A stretch of DNA of 64,000 nucleotides, taken from assembly GCF_003412455.1 (NCBI RefSeq), contig NZ_QTJU01000003.1, positions 310,001-374,000 on the forward strand, given 5' to 3'. Position numbers and translations under genes: made by a program. This stretch comes from Deminuibacter soli. GTDB taxonomy: Bacteria; Bacteroidota; Bacteroidia; Chitinophagales; Chitinophagaceae. The stretch's first letter is position 1. The number at the start of each line of letters is the position of its first letter. A model generated the notes under the pieces. That model was not told the origin of the DNA. It saw only the letters and a program-made list of their open reading frames with translations, and searched no databases. Shown here piece by piece: positions 1-9,773 of this stretch.

Positions 1-1197
1 CCCATACAGGCAGCCTTTAATATTGGCGCCATTGTACGCTGGCTCGATTTCAATGATACCTGGCTGGCAGCAGAATGGGGCCACCCCAGCGATAACCTCG
101 GCGGCATACTGGCTGTGGCAGACTGGTTATCGCGTACAGCAGTGGCCAATGGCAAAGCACCACTAACCATGAAAGCCGTGCTGGATGCCATGATACGCGC
201 GCATGAAATACAGGGCGTAATGGCACTGGAAAACTCCTTTAACCGCGTGGGGCTGGATCATGTAATACTGGTAAAACTAGCCACCACAGCAGTAGTAGGC
301 AGGCTCATCGGCCTTACACGGGATGAACTGATCAACGCATTATCACTGGCTTTTGTAGATGGCCAGGCATTGCGTACCTACCGCCATGCACCCAATACCG
401 GCAGCCGCAAATCGTGGGCAGCAGGTGATGCCACTTCGCGCGGAGTACGTTTGGCATTGATGGCGCAAACCGGTGAAATGGGTTACCCTTCTGTGCTCAC
501 TGCCAAAACATGGGGCTTCTACGATGTGCTGTTCAAAGGCAAAAGCTTCAGCTTTCAGCGGCCTTATGGTTCGTATGTAATGGAGAATGTGCTGTTTAAA
601 ATATCCTTCCCGGCCGAGTTTCATTCGCAAACAGCTGTTGAAGCAGCCATGACACTGCACAGCGAGCTGGCAGCCATGGGCAAAAGCAGTGAAGACATCA
701 AACAGATCACCATCCGCACACATGAAGCCGCTATACGTATCATTGATAAAAAAGGCCCGTTGTACAACCCGGCAGACCGCGACCACTGTATTCAATACAT
801 GATTGCCGTACCGCTGATCTTCGGCAGGTTAACTGCGGCAGATTATGAAGACAATGTAGCACAGGACATTCGTATTGATGCGCTGCGTGACAGGATGAAC
901 ATTGAAGAGAACAAACAATACACGATCGATTACCTTGATCCTGAAAAGCGCTCTATTGCCAATGCGCTTACCATTGAGTTAAACGATGGTACCGTATTAT
1001 CTGAGCTGGTGGTGGAATACCCCATCGGTCACCGTTTGCGCCGTACAGAAGGTATCCCGTTGTTGATTGATAAGTTCAAGATAAACCTGGCACGCGTATT
1101 TGCCGCCAAACAGCAGCACAACATATTACAAGCATCGCTTGATTTAAACAAGCTGGTGAATATGCCGGTGCACGAGTATGTGGATTTGTATGTGTAG
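1..1197 (+). CDS. prpD: 2-methylcitrate dehydratase PrpD, C-terminal part (5' end outside window)
   Basis: The reading frame is open from base 1 to the TAG at 1195-1197, giving about 398 residues; the family is usually about 480, so the start lies upstream of the window. Codons 1-38, before the first in-window ATG at 115, already read as PrpD (the [17 protein letters not shown] stretch), so 115 is not the true start. Further family signatures are [24 protein letters not shown] and [11 protein letters not shown]. PrpD dehydrates 2-methylcitrate in the cytoplasmic methylcitrate cycle that oxidises propionyl-CoA to pyruvate and succinate. Upstream prp partners cannot be seen. The close match to the PrpD branch, rather than general MmgE proteins, makes the call firm. 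A bidirectional hairpin terminator follows 21 bases after the stop. Confidence 0.93.
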   Translation, partial: PIQAAFNIGAIVRWLDFNDTWLAAEWGHPSDNLGGILAVADWLSRTAVANGKAPLTMKAVLDAMIRAHEIQGVMALENSFNRVGLDHVILVKLATTAVVGRLIGLTRDELINALSLAFVDGQALRTYRHAPNTGSRKSWAAGDATSRGVRLALMAQTGEMGYPSVLTAKTWGFYDVLFKGKSFSFQRPYGSYVMENVLFKISFPAEFHSQTAVEAAMTLHSELAAMGKSSEDIKQITIRTHEAAIRIIDKKGPLYNPADRDHCIQYMIAVPLIFGRLTAADYEDNVAQDIRIDALRDRMNIEENKQYTIDYLDPEKRSIANALTIELNDGTVLSELVVEYPIGHRLRRTEGIPLLIDKFKINLARVFAAKQQHNILQASLDLNKLVNMPVHEYVDLYV

Positions 1198-1218
1198 CCG
1201 TTAAAACGCAGTCATAAA

Positions 1219-1250
1219 AAAAGAGGAACGTCCGGTGATGTTCCTCTTTT
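1219..1250. terminator. Bidirectional intrinsic terminator between convergent genes
   Basis: Perfect 11-bp stem (AAAAGAGGAAC at 1219-1229 with GTTCCTCTTTT at 1240-1250) and a 10-nt loop, with an A-run on the left and a T-run on the right. It can end prpD on the plus strand and the mini-lipoprotein gene on the minus strand. Confidence 0.85.
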
Positions 1251-1260
1251 CGTTTAACCG

Positions 1261-1407
1261 TTATTTAAAAGCAAGTTTTGCTGCGGAAGAATCTTTCACC
1301 ACGGTATTGCCGGGTAAGGGTTTTGCGGCAGGCGGCGTTTTCCTGTTGCAGGTAAGCGCATATAACATTGCCGCAATTGCCGCCGGTACCATCAGACGGA
1401 ATTTCAT
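1261..1407 (-). CDS. 48-residue mini-lipoprotein, N-terminal paralogue of the two downstream lipoproteins
   Basis: The ATG is at 1405-1407 and the TAA at 1261-1263. The product has a hydrophobic signal segment ending in a relaxed lipobox (ALTC, then Asn-Arg-Lys) and only about 29 residues after the Cys. Its N-terminus (MKFRLMVPAAIAAMLYALTC) aligns with those of the lipoproteins at 3282-4589 and 1816-3123: basic-aromatic-Arg start, hydrophobic PAAI or PVAV core, Tyr before the lipobox, Lys and Pro after it. I read it as either a third family member reduced to its membrane anchor or a genuine tiny lipoprotein. Its stop sits 10 bases from the shared terminator, which favours an expressed gene. 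The function is unknown. Confidence 0.5.
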   Translation of the reverse strand: MKFRLMVPAAIAAMLYALTCNRKTPPAAKPLPGNTVVKDSSAAKLAFK

Positions 1408-1501
1408 GAAAATTGGATTTAAGGTTTATACCGCAATATCATAACTGGCGGGCATATAAACAAATTAACTATCCCATGTTATACCTGCTGACACAAGCTG
1501 A

Positions 1502-1664
1502 TTATTCTACCGGCAGGTACTTGTTAAGCAGCTTTCCATTTTTGTAGGTAAATGAGCTTTCTAATTTGAGCAGCTTTTTCTCTTTAAAAATTGAAAGTCC
1601 GTTCCCTATTGCGACAACGAAACCGTCGAGGGTTATTTGCACCTGTAATTTTTAGTTTTCGCAT
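1502..1664 (-). pseudogene. Remnant of a dihydrofolate reductase-like (RibD C-terminal domain) protein
   Basis: From an ATG at 1662-1664 the minus strand reads MRKLK, then needs a one-base shift in a run of five A residues (read as four) to continue LQVQITLDGF. That matches the usual N-terminus of DHFR/RibD-C family proteins. It then jumps directly to a typical C-terminus of the family (VAIGNGLSIFKEKK, then NGKLLNKYLPVE and stop at 1502-1504). The family is about 180 residues; only about 50 remain. The gene is therefore broken twice, by a frameshift and by a large internal deletion. The match is from motif memory, not a search. Confidence 0.6.
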
Positions 1665-1765
1665 AGCAACCGTTTTAAGCGTGTGAGTTTGTATCACAAA
1701 TATCTGAAGACGGCCTACGATATTACGGGTGTAATCACGACAGAATAGGCGGTGATTTGTGCTAA

Positions 1766-1795
1766 AAAACAGAAATGCCGTGGCATTTCTGTTTT
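1766..1795 (-). terminator. Intrinsic terminator after the lipoprotein gene at 1816-3123
   Basis: Perfect 14-bp stem (AAAACAGAAATGCC with GGCATTTCTGTTTT) and a 2-nt loop. The arms end in A and T runs, so it could work on both strands; it lies 20 bases past the minus-strand stop. Confidence 0.85.
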
Positions 1796-1815
1796 AACAA
1801 TAAAAGGCGCTACAG

Positions 1816-3123
1816 TTATTTTACAAAACTCACCTGTATGGTTGTTTGGGTGCGCGCTGCAAGCAGGTCGTCTGAATTCATCCAGAATAGCATGCTGTAG
1901 GTGCCTGCAGGAAAGCTGTTTGCAGGAACAGTTACCTGTGGATTACCCTGCGCATTGAAGGTTGCATTCAGGTACAGCGGCCTTACATCAGGGTCGTTGA
2001 GCGAACTCGGGAATATCTCTACATGCCCTGTTTTAGTACAAGACCCACCATATTGGCTTACGCCAAGATCGCTGCCACGCAATTCTATCACCTGGTCCTG
2101 GCTTGCACTGTAGCTGGCCTTGTCAAGCGACTGAATGGCTGGATAACGCGCGTTCTGGAAAGTGGTATTGATGGTTGCATCTTTCTTGCCTGCAGTACTT
2201 ACAATAACAGGGTAAGTTCCACCGCCAAAGCCATCGGGCACGCGGGCCGTGATGCGAACATGTGATGGCTCGCTGGGATTGTAACCAAAGCTGGAAATGG
2301 ACAGCTTAGATTCCATTCCACCCCCCATGTCTATGTTGATGGTTATATTATCCTGGATCGTACTGCAATGGTAGCAATCCAGTCCTATCTCCCCGCCTGC
2401 AAAAGGGTTGCATGCAGACAAAGAGGTCACTGTTGGATTGGGTTCCGCTACTGTAAACACAGTTGTCTCAGCAGTTTGTCCCCATGCCTTGCAGCGTATT
2501 TTATACTTGCCGGAAGCCTGTGTTTCAGGAATGGTTATCCATACAGAATCTGCACCATACTTTGTAATGGTTAATGATGTAGCAGCTGCATTATCCTGGT
2601 TAACGAGGGAAATAACAGTGCTGTCTGCCCGCTTACCAATGTATTTACCTGTAAGCAGATAGGTTTGCCCGGTTACAAGGGTGTCTTTTATTTTATCCAG
2701 GGTTACTGTGGGTGCTGTAACGGAATAAGCAGAATCAAATATTTTGCTGGTTACTGTTGTGCCCATGTTGAACAACACAACGCCATACTTACCCACTTTC
2801 ACCAGCGAATCGGGGAAGGTGGCCGTTACCTTATCATTTACCACAGCCAGGTTGCCCTTGATGGTGTCTTTTTTATCACTTACCAGTACGAGCTTCCATT
2901 TATCCAGAGCAATGGATTGACCGGCTTTTTTGTTATCAACCAGCGTGATGGTATGTGCATCGGACAGGCTTGCCGTATGTGGTGCAAAATCACTGGCAAC
3001 ATAGGGTGAATCAGTTGGCGTAGTTACAGGCGGAGGTGTTACAGGCACAGGCGAATCTTTCTTACTGCACGCAACAACGTAAGCGATCAATACTGCCACC
3101 GGCAGCACATAACGATACTTCAT
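1816..3123 (-). CDS. Surface or periplasmic lipoprotein with IPT/TIG-like repeats (paralogue 1)
   Basis: 435 residues from the ATG at 3121-3123, chosen over an upstream in-frame ATG at 3174 because it starts a clean lipoprotein signal (hydrophobic core, lipobox VVAC, then SKKDSP). A Pro/Thr-rich linker follows, then several beta-rich modules of roughly 90 residues separated by short proline segments. Segments such as LVTGQTYLLTGKYIG and QVIELRGSDLG resemble the openings of IPT/TIG immunoglobulin-like domains. No catalytic motif is visible. It is a tandem paralogue of the equal-length protein at 3282-4589; each has its own terminator, so they are probably separate units. The role is unknown; adhesion or glycan binding is only a guess from the fold type. 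Confidence 0.75.
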   Translation of the reverse strand: MKYRYVLPVAVLIAYVVACSKKDSPVPVTPPPVTTPTDSPYVASDFAPHTASLSDAHTITLVDNKKAGQSIALDKWKLVLVSDKKDTIKGNLAVVNDKVTATFPDSLVKVGKYGVVLFNMGTTVTSKIFDSAYSVTAPTVTLDKIKDTLVTGQTYLLTGKYIGKRADSTVISLVNQDNAAATSLTITKYGADSVWITIPETQASGKYKIRCKAWGQTAETTVFTVAEPNPTVTSLSACNPFAGGEIGLDCYHCSTIQDNITINIDMGGGMESKLSISSFGYNPSEPSHVRITARVPDGFGGGTYPVIVSTAGKKDATINTTFQNARYPAIQSLDKASYSASQDQVIELRGSDLGVSQYGGSCTKTGHVEIFPSSLNDPDVRPLYLNATFNAQGNPQVTVPANSFPAGTYSMLFWMNSDDLLAARTQTTIQVSFVK

Positions 3124-3231
3124 AAGCAATCTGTTTAAGGGTTTAGTGGCGGCAAGATAACGTTGCACTACCATTCAAATAATACCCGGAAACCGGTAAT
3201 TTTAAAACCACGGCAGGCAACGCCCATAAAA

Positions 3232-3264
3232 AAAGCAGGAGCCGTTTGTGCCGGCTCCTGCTTT
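3232..3264 (-). terminator. Intrinsic terminator between the two paralogous lipoprotein genes
   Basis: 13-bp stem (AAAGCAGGAGCCG with CGGCTCCTGCTTT) around a loop of about 7 nt. The A-run on the plus strand becomes a U-run in the minus-strand transcript of the gene ending at 3282. Confidence 0.85.
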
Positions 3265-3281
3265 ATCTGCACCTGTTGTGC

Positions 3282-4589
3282 TTACTGAAAACTTACCAGC
3301 GATGAAGGAATATTGGTAAAGTTATACGTATCGTTATTGTAATTAAATGAAACGACGATAGTGCAATATTTGTCTGCCGCTTTAATTGAATTGGCAGGTA
3401 TGGTAAGTACAAGGTGTCCCTTTTCGTTAAAGGTAAAATTCTTTGTTTTGAAGAGCAGCCCTGTTTGGCCTGTAACATACACGCTTTCGGTAATATCACA
3501 CTTTGCATCGATTTTGCTGGCATCAAGATTAACACCTGTTATCTCCAATACTTCATCCTGTGCCATATTGAAGGAGGTTTTATTCAACGCGGTAATAACA
3601 GGCGCCGGCCCTGTGAGTACATGAAACTGTGTGGCAGCATCGGGCATACCGGTGGTTTTCACTACCAGCTTATGATCGCCGGGCTGCATATTCTCTGGTA
3701 CCCGCACGATGATTGCCACCATGCCGCTTTCGTATTTTGCAATGCTGCCGATCGCAATGGGCTGTAACGAGCCATCCCCGGGGTCCATAAACACGCTCAC
3801 ACTGTCTTTACCTGCACTGCCGTTATAACAGGAAATATACAAATCCGTACCGGCAAAACTCCCGCATCCGGAAGCCGTGATAGAGGGTGGTACAGGTTTG
3901 AAATAAACGGTGTTTGATTCAACGGTTTGCCCCCAGGAAGTATACCTGATTTTATATTTACCTGCCGGGGTACTGCCGAACAACGCCAGCGAATCTGAAT
4001 CAGGCCCCCTGCTTATTGAAGCAATGCGTTCTTCCACCATCGTCGTTTGGTTAATGGCAACAGCGCTAACGCTGTCTCCATTGCTGCCGATGCCTTTTCC
4101 GGTAACACGAAAAAACTTGCCGATCTGCAATGTATCCGGCAGCGGATTAAGCGAGACAACGGGCGGTTTAATGGTTAGCAGCGAATCGAATACTTTGGTA
4201 TATGATACGGTGCTGGCGACAGTAAGTATAACTTTATACCTGACGGGCTGCCTGTTAGCAATAGTGATGATGCTGGTAAGTGTATCCCCGTTAAAGCGAC
4301 AGCTATAACTAAGCGTGTCAGTTGAATTTTCTTTTACCAGGCGCACTCTCCATTGATCGGTGTTGTTAACTGCCGATACCTTTTTTTTACCGATGAATTT
4401 CAGTGTGGGATTATTATCAGCGATGTGCGGTGTAAAATCTGTAACAACATAAGGACTGTCCAAAACAGGTTTGCTGGTATCTCCTCCTGTAGGTGGTGGT
4501 ATAACAGGTGCAGGGGAATCTTTTTTACTACAGGCAATAACATATGCCATTGTAACTATTGCAGCAGGCAACAGAAATCGGTACCTCAT
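3282..4589 (-). CDS. Surface or periplasmic lipoprotein with IPT/TIG-like repeats (paralogue 2)
   Basis: 435 residues with signal MRYRFLLPAAIVTMAYVIAC and SKKDSPAP after the lipobox Cys, nearly the same opening as the paralogue at 1816-3123. The rest is beta-strand-rich, with the same modular plan: Pro-rich linker, PYVVTDFTPHIAD segment, then IPT/TIG-like modules beginning at phrases such as LQIGKFFRVTGKGIG and DEVLEITGVNL. The two proteins share length and domain order but have diverged through most of the sequence, so the duplication is not recent. No enzyme motif is seen. The gene is divergent from phospholipase C, with 256 bp between the start codons that must hold both promoters. Confidence 0.75.
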   Translation of the reverse strand: MRYRFLLPAAIVTMAYVIACSKKDSPAPVIPPPTGGDTSKPVLDSPYVVTDFTPHIADNNPTLKFIGKKKVSAVNNTDQWRVRLVKENSTDTLSYSCRFNGDTLTSIITIANRQPVRYKVILTVASTVSYTKVFDSLLTIKPPVVSLNPLPDTLQIGKFFRVTGKGIGSNGDSVSAVAINQTTMVEERIASISRGPDSDSLALFGSTPAGKYKIRYTSWGQTVESNTVYFKPVPPSITASGCGSFAGTDLYISCYNGSAGKDSVSVFMDPGDGSLQPIAIGSIAKYESGMVAIIVRVPENMQPGDHKLVVKTTGMPDAATQFHVLTGPAPVITALNKTSFNMAQDEVLEITGVNLDASKIDAKCDITESVYVTGQTGLLFKTKNFTFNEKGHLVLTIPANSIKAADKYCTIVVSFNYNNDTYNFTNIPSSLVSFQ

Positions 4590-4845
4590 GGAATCTTGTT
4601 TAGGGTTAAAATTTGATAGAAAGGTAGGTAGTATTGCGAATATTACATTACCTGAATACAGGTAATTGTTTTACCATATCTCACAGCCCAGCGCCAAATA
4701 ACCGTAAACAGCAAACGTTAAACCTCAAATAATCTTATTCAAACAACCGTTTGCGCTGACTGAATTAATCAAAATACAATATTGAACCGGTCTGACCTTG
4801 TGCTTTTGTTTTATTTTCGGTTCACAATAAAAAGTTATTGCTTAC

Positions 4846-7335
4846 ATGGAAAGCCGGAGAGATTTTATCAAGAAAGCCGCCCTGTTATCTGGTGGTGCAG
4901 GCATGGCGGGCATGCTGCCGCAAAGTATTCAGAAAGCGCTGGCCATTAACCCGGCGCAGGGCAGCACTTACCATGATGCAGAACACGTGGTATTGCTGAT
5001 GCAGGAGAACCGTTCGTTTGATCATTGTTTCGGCACACTGCGCGGTGTGCGCGGTTTTAATGACCCGCGTGCTATTGTGCAGCCCAACCAGTTACCTGTA
5101 TGGCTGCAAAGCAATAAAGAAGGCGAAACCTATGCGCCCTTCCGGCTCAACATCAAAGATTCCAAAGCTACCTGGATGAACTCACTCCCGCACTCGTGGG
5201 AAAACCAGGTAGACGCTTACAACAACGGCAAACACAACCGCTGGCTCGATGTAAAGAAATCGGGCAACAAAGCATACGCACACATGCCGCTTACCCTGGG
5301 TTATTACACCCGGGAAGACATCCCGTTTTACTATGCACTGGCCGATGCTTTTACCGTGTGTGACCAGCATTTCTGCTCATCGCTCACCGGCACCACACCC
5401 AACCGTTTGTATTTCTGGACAGGCACCATCCGCTCTGCGCAGGAAGACGGTTTCCGTGCACATGTGCGCAATGAAGAAGTAGATTACGGTGTGCCCGTAC
5501 ACTGGAAAACCTACCCCGAACGCCTGGAAGAAAACGGCATATCCTGGAAAGTATACCAGAATGAAATAAGCATTGATACCGGCTTCCAGGGTGAAGAAGA
5601 TGCCTGGCTCAGCAGCTTTACCGATAACCCGCTGGAGTGGTTTTCGCAATACCATATCGGCTTTGCAGCACAGTACCGCAAACACCTTGCAGCCAGTGAA
5701 GCAGCATTGACAGATGAGATCAGCACGCTGGAAAAAGATGCCGCTGCACAAAACAACAAAACCCTGCAGGATAAAAAAGCAAAACTGAAAGAAGTACAGG
5801 CACAGATGCAGCGATGGCATGCCACGGCCTATGACCAGCTTTCGCAACTGGAGCAAAACCTGCACAGCAAGGCATTTACCAACAACAGCGCAGACCCGCA
5901 TTACCGCGAACTGACTACCCTGCAGTACCAGGACGGCGATACCGCACGCAATATGCAGGCCCCGAAAGGTGATGTATTACACCAGTTCAGGCAGGATGTG
6001 CAGAATGGTCAGCTGCCTGCCGTATCGTGGCTGGTGGCGCCTGAAAACTTCTCTGACCATCCCGGCGCGCCCTGGTATGGTGCATGGTATGTATCGGAAG
6101 TACTGGATATACTTACACAAAACCCCGAGGTATGGAAAAAGACCATCTTCATTTTAACGTATGATGAAAACGATGGCTGTTTTGATCATATACCGCCGTT
6201 CACGGCACCACACCCGCAGGATAAGGAAACAGGTACTGTTGCAGATGGCATTGACACTGCCAGCGAATTTGTAACCATGCAGCAGGAGCTGAAACACCAT
6301 CCCCGGCAGCATTGCAGGGAAAGCCCTATCGGGCTTGGTTACCGGGTTCCCATGATCATTGCATCGCCCTGGAGCCGCGGCGGCTGGGTAAACTCGCAGG
6401 TGTTTGATCATACTTCGTGTTTGCAATTCCTGGAAGATTTTACGGCACGCAAGGGCAAACAGGTAAAGGAAACCAATATCAGCAGCTGGCGCCGTGCCGT
6501 GTGCGGTGATCTTACTTCGGCATTCAGGCCCTACAACGGCGAGAACATTACCCTGCCATCTTTTCTTGAAAAAGATACGGTACTGGAGAATATTCACAAG
6601 GCGCAGTTTAAACAGGTGCCCACAGGTTACCAGTTATTGTCTGCCGGTGATATTGCCGGCGGCAAGGCAGCTATGCCCAAACAAGAGCCGGGTACACGCC
6701 CCTCCTGCGCGCTGCCGTATGAGCTATATGCCAATGGCGGCACGGCCCATGCAAGCTTTCATGTAAAGATGGAAGCAGGCACACAGCTGTTCGGCAACCG
6801 CTCGGCAGGCGCAGCCTTTGCCGTGTATGCACCGGGCAAGCACCGGAAGGCCGGCAGCAGCAATGAATGGGAAACAGCACGTAACTGGCATTTCGCCGCA
6901 ACCCCGGGCAGCAGCGTTACCGGGACATGGAATATGGCTGATTTTGAAAACGGCCATTACCACCTGCGCGTGTACGGCCCAAATGGTTTTTACCGTGAAT
7001 TTAAAGGCAGTGAAAAAGATCCGGCAGTTGCTATTGCATGTATTTACACCACTGCTAAAAACAAAAGCAGTCTTACCCTGCAGCTCACCAACCACCAGCA
7101 GCAACCTGTTACCCTGCACCTGAAACACCATGCCTATGGTTTGGCCGGTCAAAACATTACCCTGGCAGCAGCAGGCCAGCGAACCAGTACCATACTATTG
7201 CCGTTGGATGTAAGCAACAGCGCCAACTGGTACGATTTCAGCATAACAGCAAGTGATAACACTACGTACGAGCAGCGTTTTGCAGGCCGTGCAGAAACAG
7301 GTGAAGCCACCACCAGCGATCCTGCCATGGCTTAA
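4846..7335 (+). CDS. Phosphocholine-specific phospholipase C, Tat-exported
   Basis: 829 residues. A twin-arginine signal (RRDFIKK at residues 4-10) heads the protein. The phosphoesterase domain follows, with the family signature VVLLMQENRSFDHCFG (about residues 48-63), HWKTYPERLEENGISWKVYQ, ILTYDENDGCFDHIPPF and the RVPMIIASPWSRGG block. The last 180 residues contain two beta-rich repeats typical of bacterial non-haemolytic/haemolytic PLC. The family hydrolyses phosphatidylcholine and sphingomyelin to diacylglycerol or ceramide plus the phosphorylated headgroup outside the cytoplasm, often for phosphate or choline acquisition. An insert at about residues 285-340 is Lys/Gln/Ala-rich and probably coiled coil. 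A strong bidirectional hairpin follows the stop. Confidence 0.93.
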   Translation: MESRRDFIKKAALLSGGAGMAGMLPQSIQKALAINPAQGSTYHDAEHVVLLMQENRSFDHCFGTLRGVRGFNDPRAIVQPNQLPVWLQSNKEGETYAPFRLNIKDSKATWMNSLPHSWENQVDAYNNGKHNRWLDVKKSGNKAYAHMPLTLGYYTREDIPFYYALADAFTVCDQHFCSSLTGTTPNRLYFWTGTIRSAQEDGFRAHVRNEEVDYGVPVHWKTYPERLEENGISWKVYQNEISIDTGFQGEEDAWLSSFTDNPLEWFSQYHIGFAAQYRKHLAASEAALTDEISTLEKDAAAQNNKTLQDKKAKLKEVQAQMQRWHATAYDQLSQLEQNLHSKAFTNNSADPHYRELTTLQYQDGDTARNMQAPKGDVLHQFRQDVQNGQLPAVSWLVAPENFSDHPGAPWYGAWYVSEVLDILTQNPEVWKKTIFILTYDENDGCFDHIPPFTAPHPQDKETGTVADGIDTASEFVTMQQELKHHPRQHCRESPIGLGYRVPMIIASPWSRGGWVNSQVFDHTSCLQFLEDFTARKGKQVKETNISSWRRAVCGDLTSAFRPYNGENITLPSFLEKDTVLENIHKAQFKQVPTGYQLLSAGDIAGGKAAMPKQEPGTRPSCALPYELYANGGTAHASFHVKMEAGTQLFGNRSAGAAFAVYAPGKHRKAGSSNEWETARNWHFAATPGSSVTGTWNMADFENGHYHLRVYGPNGFYREFKGSEKDPAVAIACIYTTAKNKSSLTLQLTNHQQQPVTLHLKHHAYGLAGQNITLAAAGQRTSTILLPLDVSNSANWYDFSITASDNTTYEQRFAGRAETGEATTSDPAMA

Positions 7336-7362
7336 GCAGCAGTACTTCATGCCTATACATAA

Positions 7363-7394
7363 AAAAAGTTCACGGCCTGTGCCGTGAACTTTTT
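7363..7394. terminator. Bidirectional terminator between phospholipase C and the FtsX-type permease
   Basis: Perfect 14-bp stem (AAAAAGTTCACGGC with GCCGTGAACTTTTT) and 4-nt loop CTGT, flanked by A and T runs, between convergent genes. Confidence 0.88.
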
Positions 7395-7415
7395 GCGTTA
7401 TAGAAACATCGATCC

Positions 7416-9773
7416 CTATTCGGTTCGTAAGTTTTTAATGGGATTGGTCAGCGCAGCCTTTACAGCCTGGAAGCTAACCGTAGCAAGGGCTACAAAGCAC
7501 GACACCACACCAGCCAATGCAAACACCCACCAGCTGATGCCGATACGGTAAGCATATTGCTGCAGCCAGTTATGCATGGCCCACCAGGCGATGGGGAATG
7601 CAATGAGCGCGGACAAAGCCACCAACTGTAAAAATTCGGCAGACAATAATGCGGTAATACCGGTAACTGAGGCGCCCAGCACCTTGCGTACACCAATTTC
7701 CCTGATACGGCGTTCTGCTGTAAACGCAGCCAGGCCCAGCAATCCGAGGCAGGAGATAAAAATGGCCAGCGCAGCAAATATGCGCGACAGGTGGCCTATC
7801 AGGTTTTCGCCTACAAAAAACTCATTGTAATAGTCATCCAGGAAGCGGTAATCAAACGGGTAAGCCGGGTTATCTTTCTGCAACACGTCTTTTACTTTAG
7901 CAATTACATCAGCTATTGATGTATTGGCTTTGGGATGAACGTACAATTTGTTGCATGCTTCGGGATAGCAGAAAAACATGAGCGGACCAGGCTGCCCGTA
8001 TACATCACCGTACACAAAGTTTTTCACTACACCTACTACCGTATACACACTGTTGTCTGTACGTATAATTTGCCCGATAGGCCTTTTAGTGCCGATGGCA
8101 GCAATCATGGCTTCATTCACAATCACATTGGCTGTATCTGCAACGGTATTGGCCTGGAAATCACGGCCGGCCTGCAGCTTCATAGACATGGTGTTGAAAA
8201 AACCGGGGGATACATTCCGGGTTGATACCAATACAGACTGCGTAGGGTCTTTACCATCCCAGGTATAACCGGAGCCATTGTTGCCACCGTATACAATTTC
8301 ATAATCGCACAAAGCAGCGTCACGTACCACACCTGTGGCCAGCAAATCCTGTTTAATGCGGGTAAAGCTCTTGTACATATCCTTGTCAATCGACACCATG
8401 AGCATGTTGTTTTTATCCATGCCCATATCCCTGTTTTTGATATGCTGCACCTGCTGGAAGATAATGATGGTGCAAATAATAAGCATGATAGATACAGAGA
8501 ATTGCATTACCACCAATACCCTGCGTACCACCGTGGCTGCACTGCCTTTCATTTTTAAGCCCTTGAATACATAAATAGGGTTAAACGATGAGAGATACAG
8601 GGCCGGGTAACTGCCTGCCACCAAACCACACACCAGGCCAATAGCCAGCAGAGCACCGCTGTGCAGCGGGTTGCCCAGCTGCAGGTGCAAATCTTTCTGC
8701 ACCAGCGTTTCAAAGGCGGGCAGTACCAATGCCACCACAATTACAGCGAGTATCAGCGCCAGGTACGACATCAGCAGCGCTTCTGCAATAAACTGGCCGA
8801 TCAATGTTTTGCGGGCTGCACCCAATACCTTGCGCACGCCTACTTCTTTCGCCCTTTTCTGGCTGCGCGCTGTAGCCAGGTTCATAAAGTTGATACAGGC
8901 TATCAGCAAAATAATCCAGGCAATGGTGGTGAACATGCGCACGTACTGTATCAAGCCGCCGCTTTGTTTGCCGTCTTCAAAATGAAAACGCATATGCAGA
9001 TCGCCGAGGCTGAATAAAAATATATGCGCGGCAGCCTTTTCCTCTTTCTGTTGTATAAAATTGTAGATGCTTTTATTCACTGCTGCGACATCTGTACCTG
9101 GCCGCAGTTCCACATAGGTATCGAGGCCATTGGCACCCCAGCTTGCAAGCCACTTGTTATCGGTAAAATACCTGTCGTAATTGCCTATCCATTCAAACTG
9201 AAGGGTACCATTGGGGGAGAGATCTTTTATTACGCCGGTTACCACATAATCCTGCCCATCATCGCAGGGCAGGGTTTTACCCACTACATTGGTGGTATTG
9301 CCAAACATTTTTTTGGCAGCAGATTCCGTCAGCACCAGCGCATTTACCTGTTGCAAGGCAGTAGCTGCATTGCCCTGCACAAACGGCAGGGTAAACATGC
9401 TGAACACCGGCTTGTCGGCATACACTCCTTTTGCGAGTACGGCTGCAGGCCCTTTACCAAATTTCTTCAACTGGTGATTGCTGAAATGGCAGGCATTCAC
9501 CACTTCGGGCCTTTCCTTGATAAGTGCTTCTGTCAAAGGGCCGGGAGATGAAGAATACATGCCCGTTTTACCGCTGTAGGTTTGCCATTCCAGTATGCGG
9601 TACAGGTTGTCTTTCTTTGCATGCTGGCTGTCGAAACTGTATTCACTTTCAACCCATAAAAAAATAAGCGCCGCACAGGCAACGCCAATAGCCAAACCGG
9701 ATATGTTCAGCAGACTGTAACCCTTGCTGTTCCACAAATTGCGGAAAGCGGTTTTAATGTAGTTTTTAATCAT
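7416..9773 (-). CDS. ABC transporter permease, MacB/FtsX family
   Basis: 785 residues beginning MIKNYIKTAFRNLWNSKGYS, the usual opening of Bacteroidota FtsX-type permeases. A first transmembrane helix (NISGLAIGVACAALIFLWV) is followed by a MacB-like periplasmic domain. A three-helix FtsX block (about 280-420) contains RAKEVGVRKVLGA. A second helix, a second periplasmic domain and a second FtsX block (about 660-780) contain RIREIGVRKVLGASV. The two-module layout is complete. No ATPase or adaptor gene is adjacent, so the ATP-binding partner must lie elsewhere. Such stand-alone copies are common in this phylum; they export peptides or envelope components, but the substrate cannot be told here. 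Confidence 0.9.
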   Translation of the reverse strand: MIKNYIKTAFRNLWNSKGYSLLNISGLAIGVACAALIFLWVESEYSFDSQHAKKDNLYRILEWQTYSGKTGMYSSSPGPLTEALIKERPEVVNACHFSNHQLKKFGKGPAAVLAKGVYADKPVFSMFTLPFVQGNAATALQQVNALVLTESAAKKMFGNTTNVVGKTLPCDDGQDYVVTGVIKDLSPNGTLQFEWIGNYDRYFTDNKWLASWGANGLDTYVELRPGTDVAAVNKSIYNFIQQKEEKAAAHIFLFSLGDLHMRFHFEDGKQSGGLIQYVRMFTTIAWIILLIACINFMNLATARSQKRAKEVGVRKVLGAARKTLIGQFIAEALLMSYLALILAVIVVALVLPAFETLVQKDLHLQLGNPLHSGALLAIGLVCGLVAGSYPALYLSSFNPIYVFKGLKMKGSAATVVRRVLVVMQFSVSIMLIICTIIIFQQVQHIKNRDMGMDKNNMLMVSIDKDMYKSFTRIKQDLLATGVVRDAALCDYEIVYGGNNGSGYTWDGKDPTQSVLVSTRNVSPGFFNTMSMKLQAGRDFQANTVADTANVIVNEAMIAAIGTKRPIGQIIRTDNSVYTVVGVVKNFVYGDVYGQPGPLMFFCYPEACNKLYVHPKANTSIADVIAKVKDVLQKDNPAYPFDYRFLDDYYNEFFVGENLIGHLSRIFAALAIFISCLGLLGLAAFTAERRIREIGVRKVLGASVTGITALLSAEFLQLVALSALIAFPIAWWAMHNWLQQYAYRIGISWWVFALAGVVSCFVALATVSFQAVKAALTNPIKNLRTE

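Noticed and set aside
4700..4765. GTTTGC/CAAACG half-sites before phospholipase C as a LacI operator
   Set aside because: Only imperfect matches to the palindrome at 35349-35360; not above chance in AT-rich DNA.
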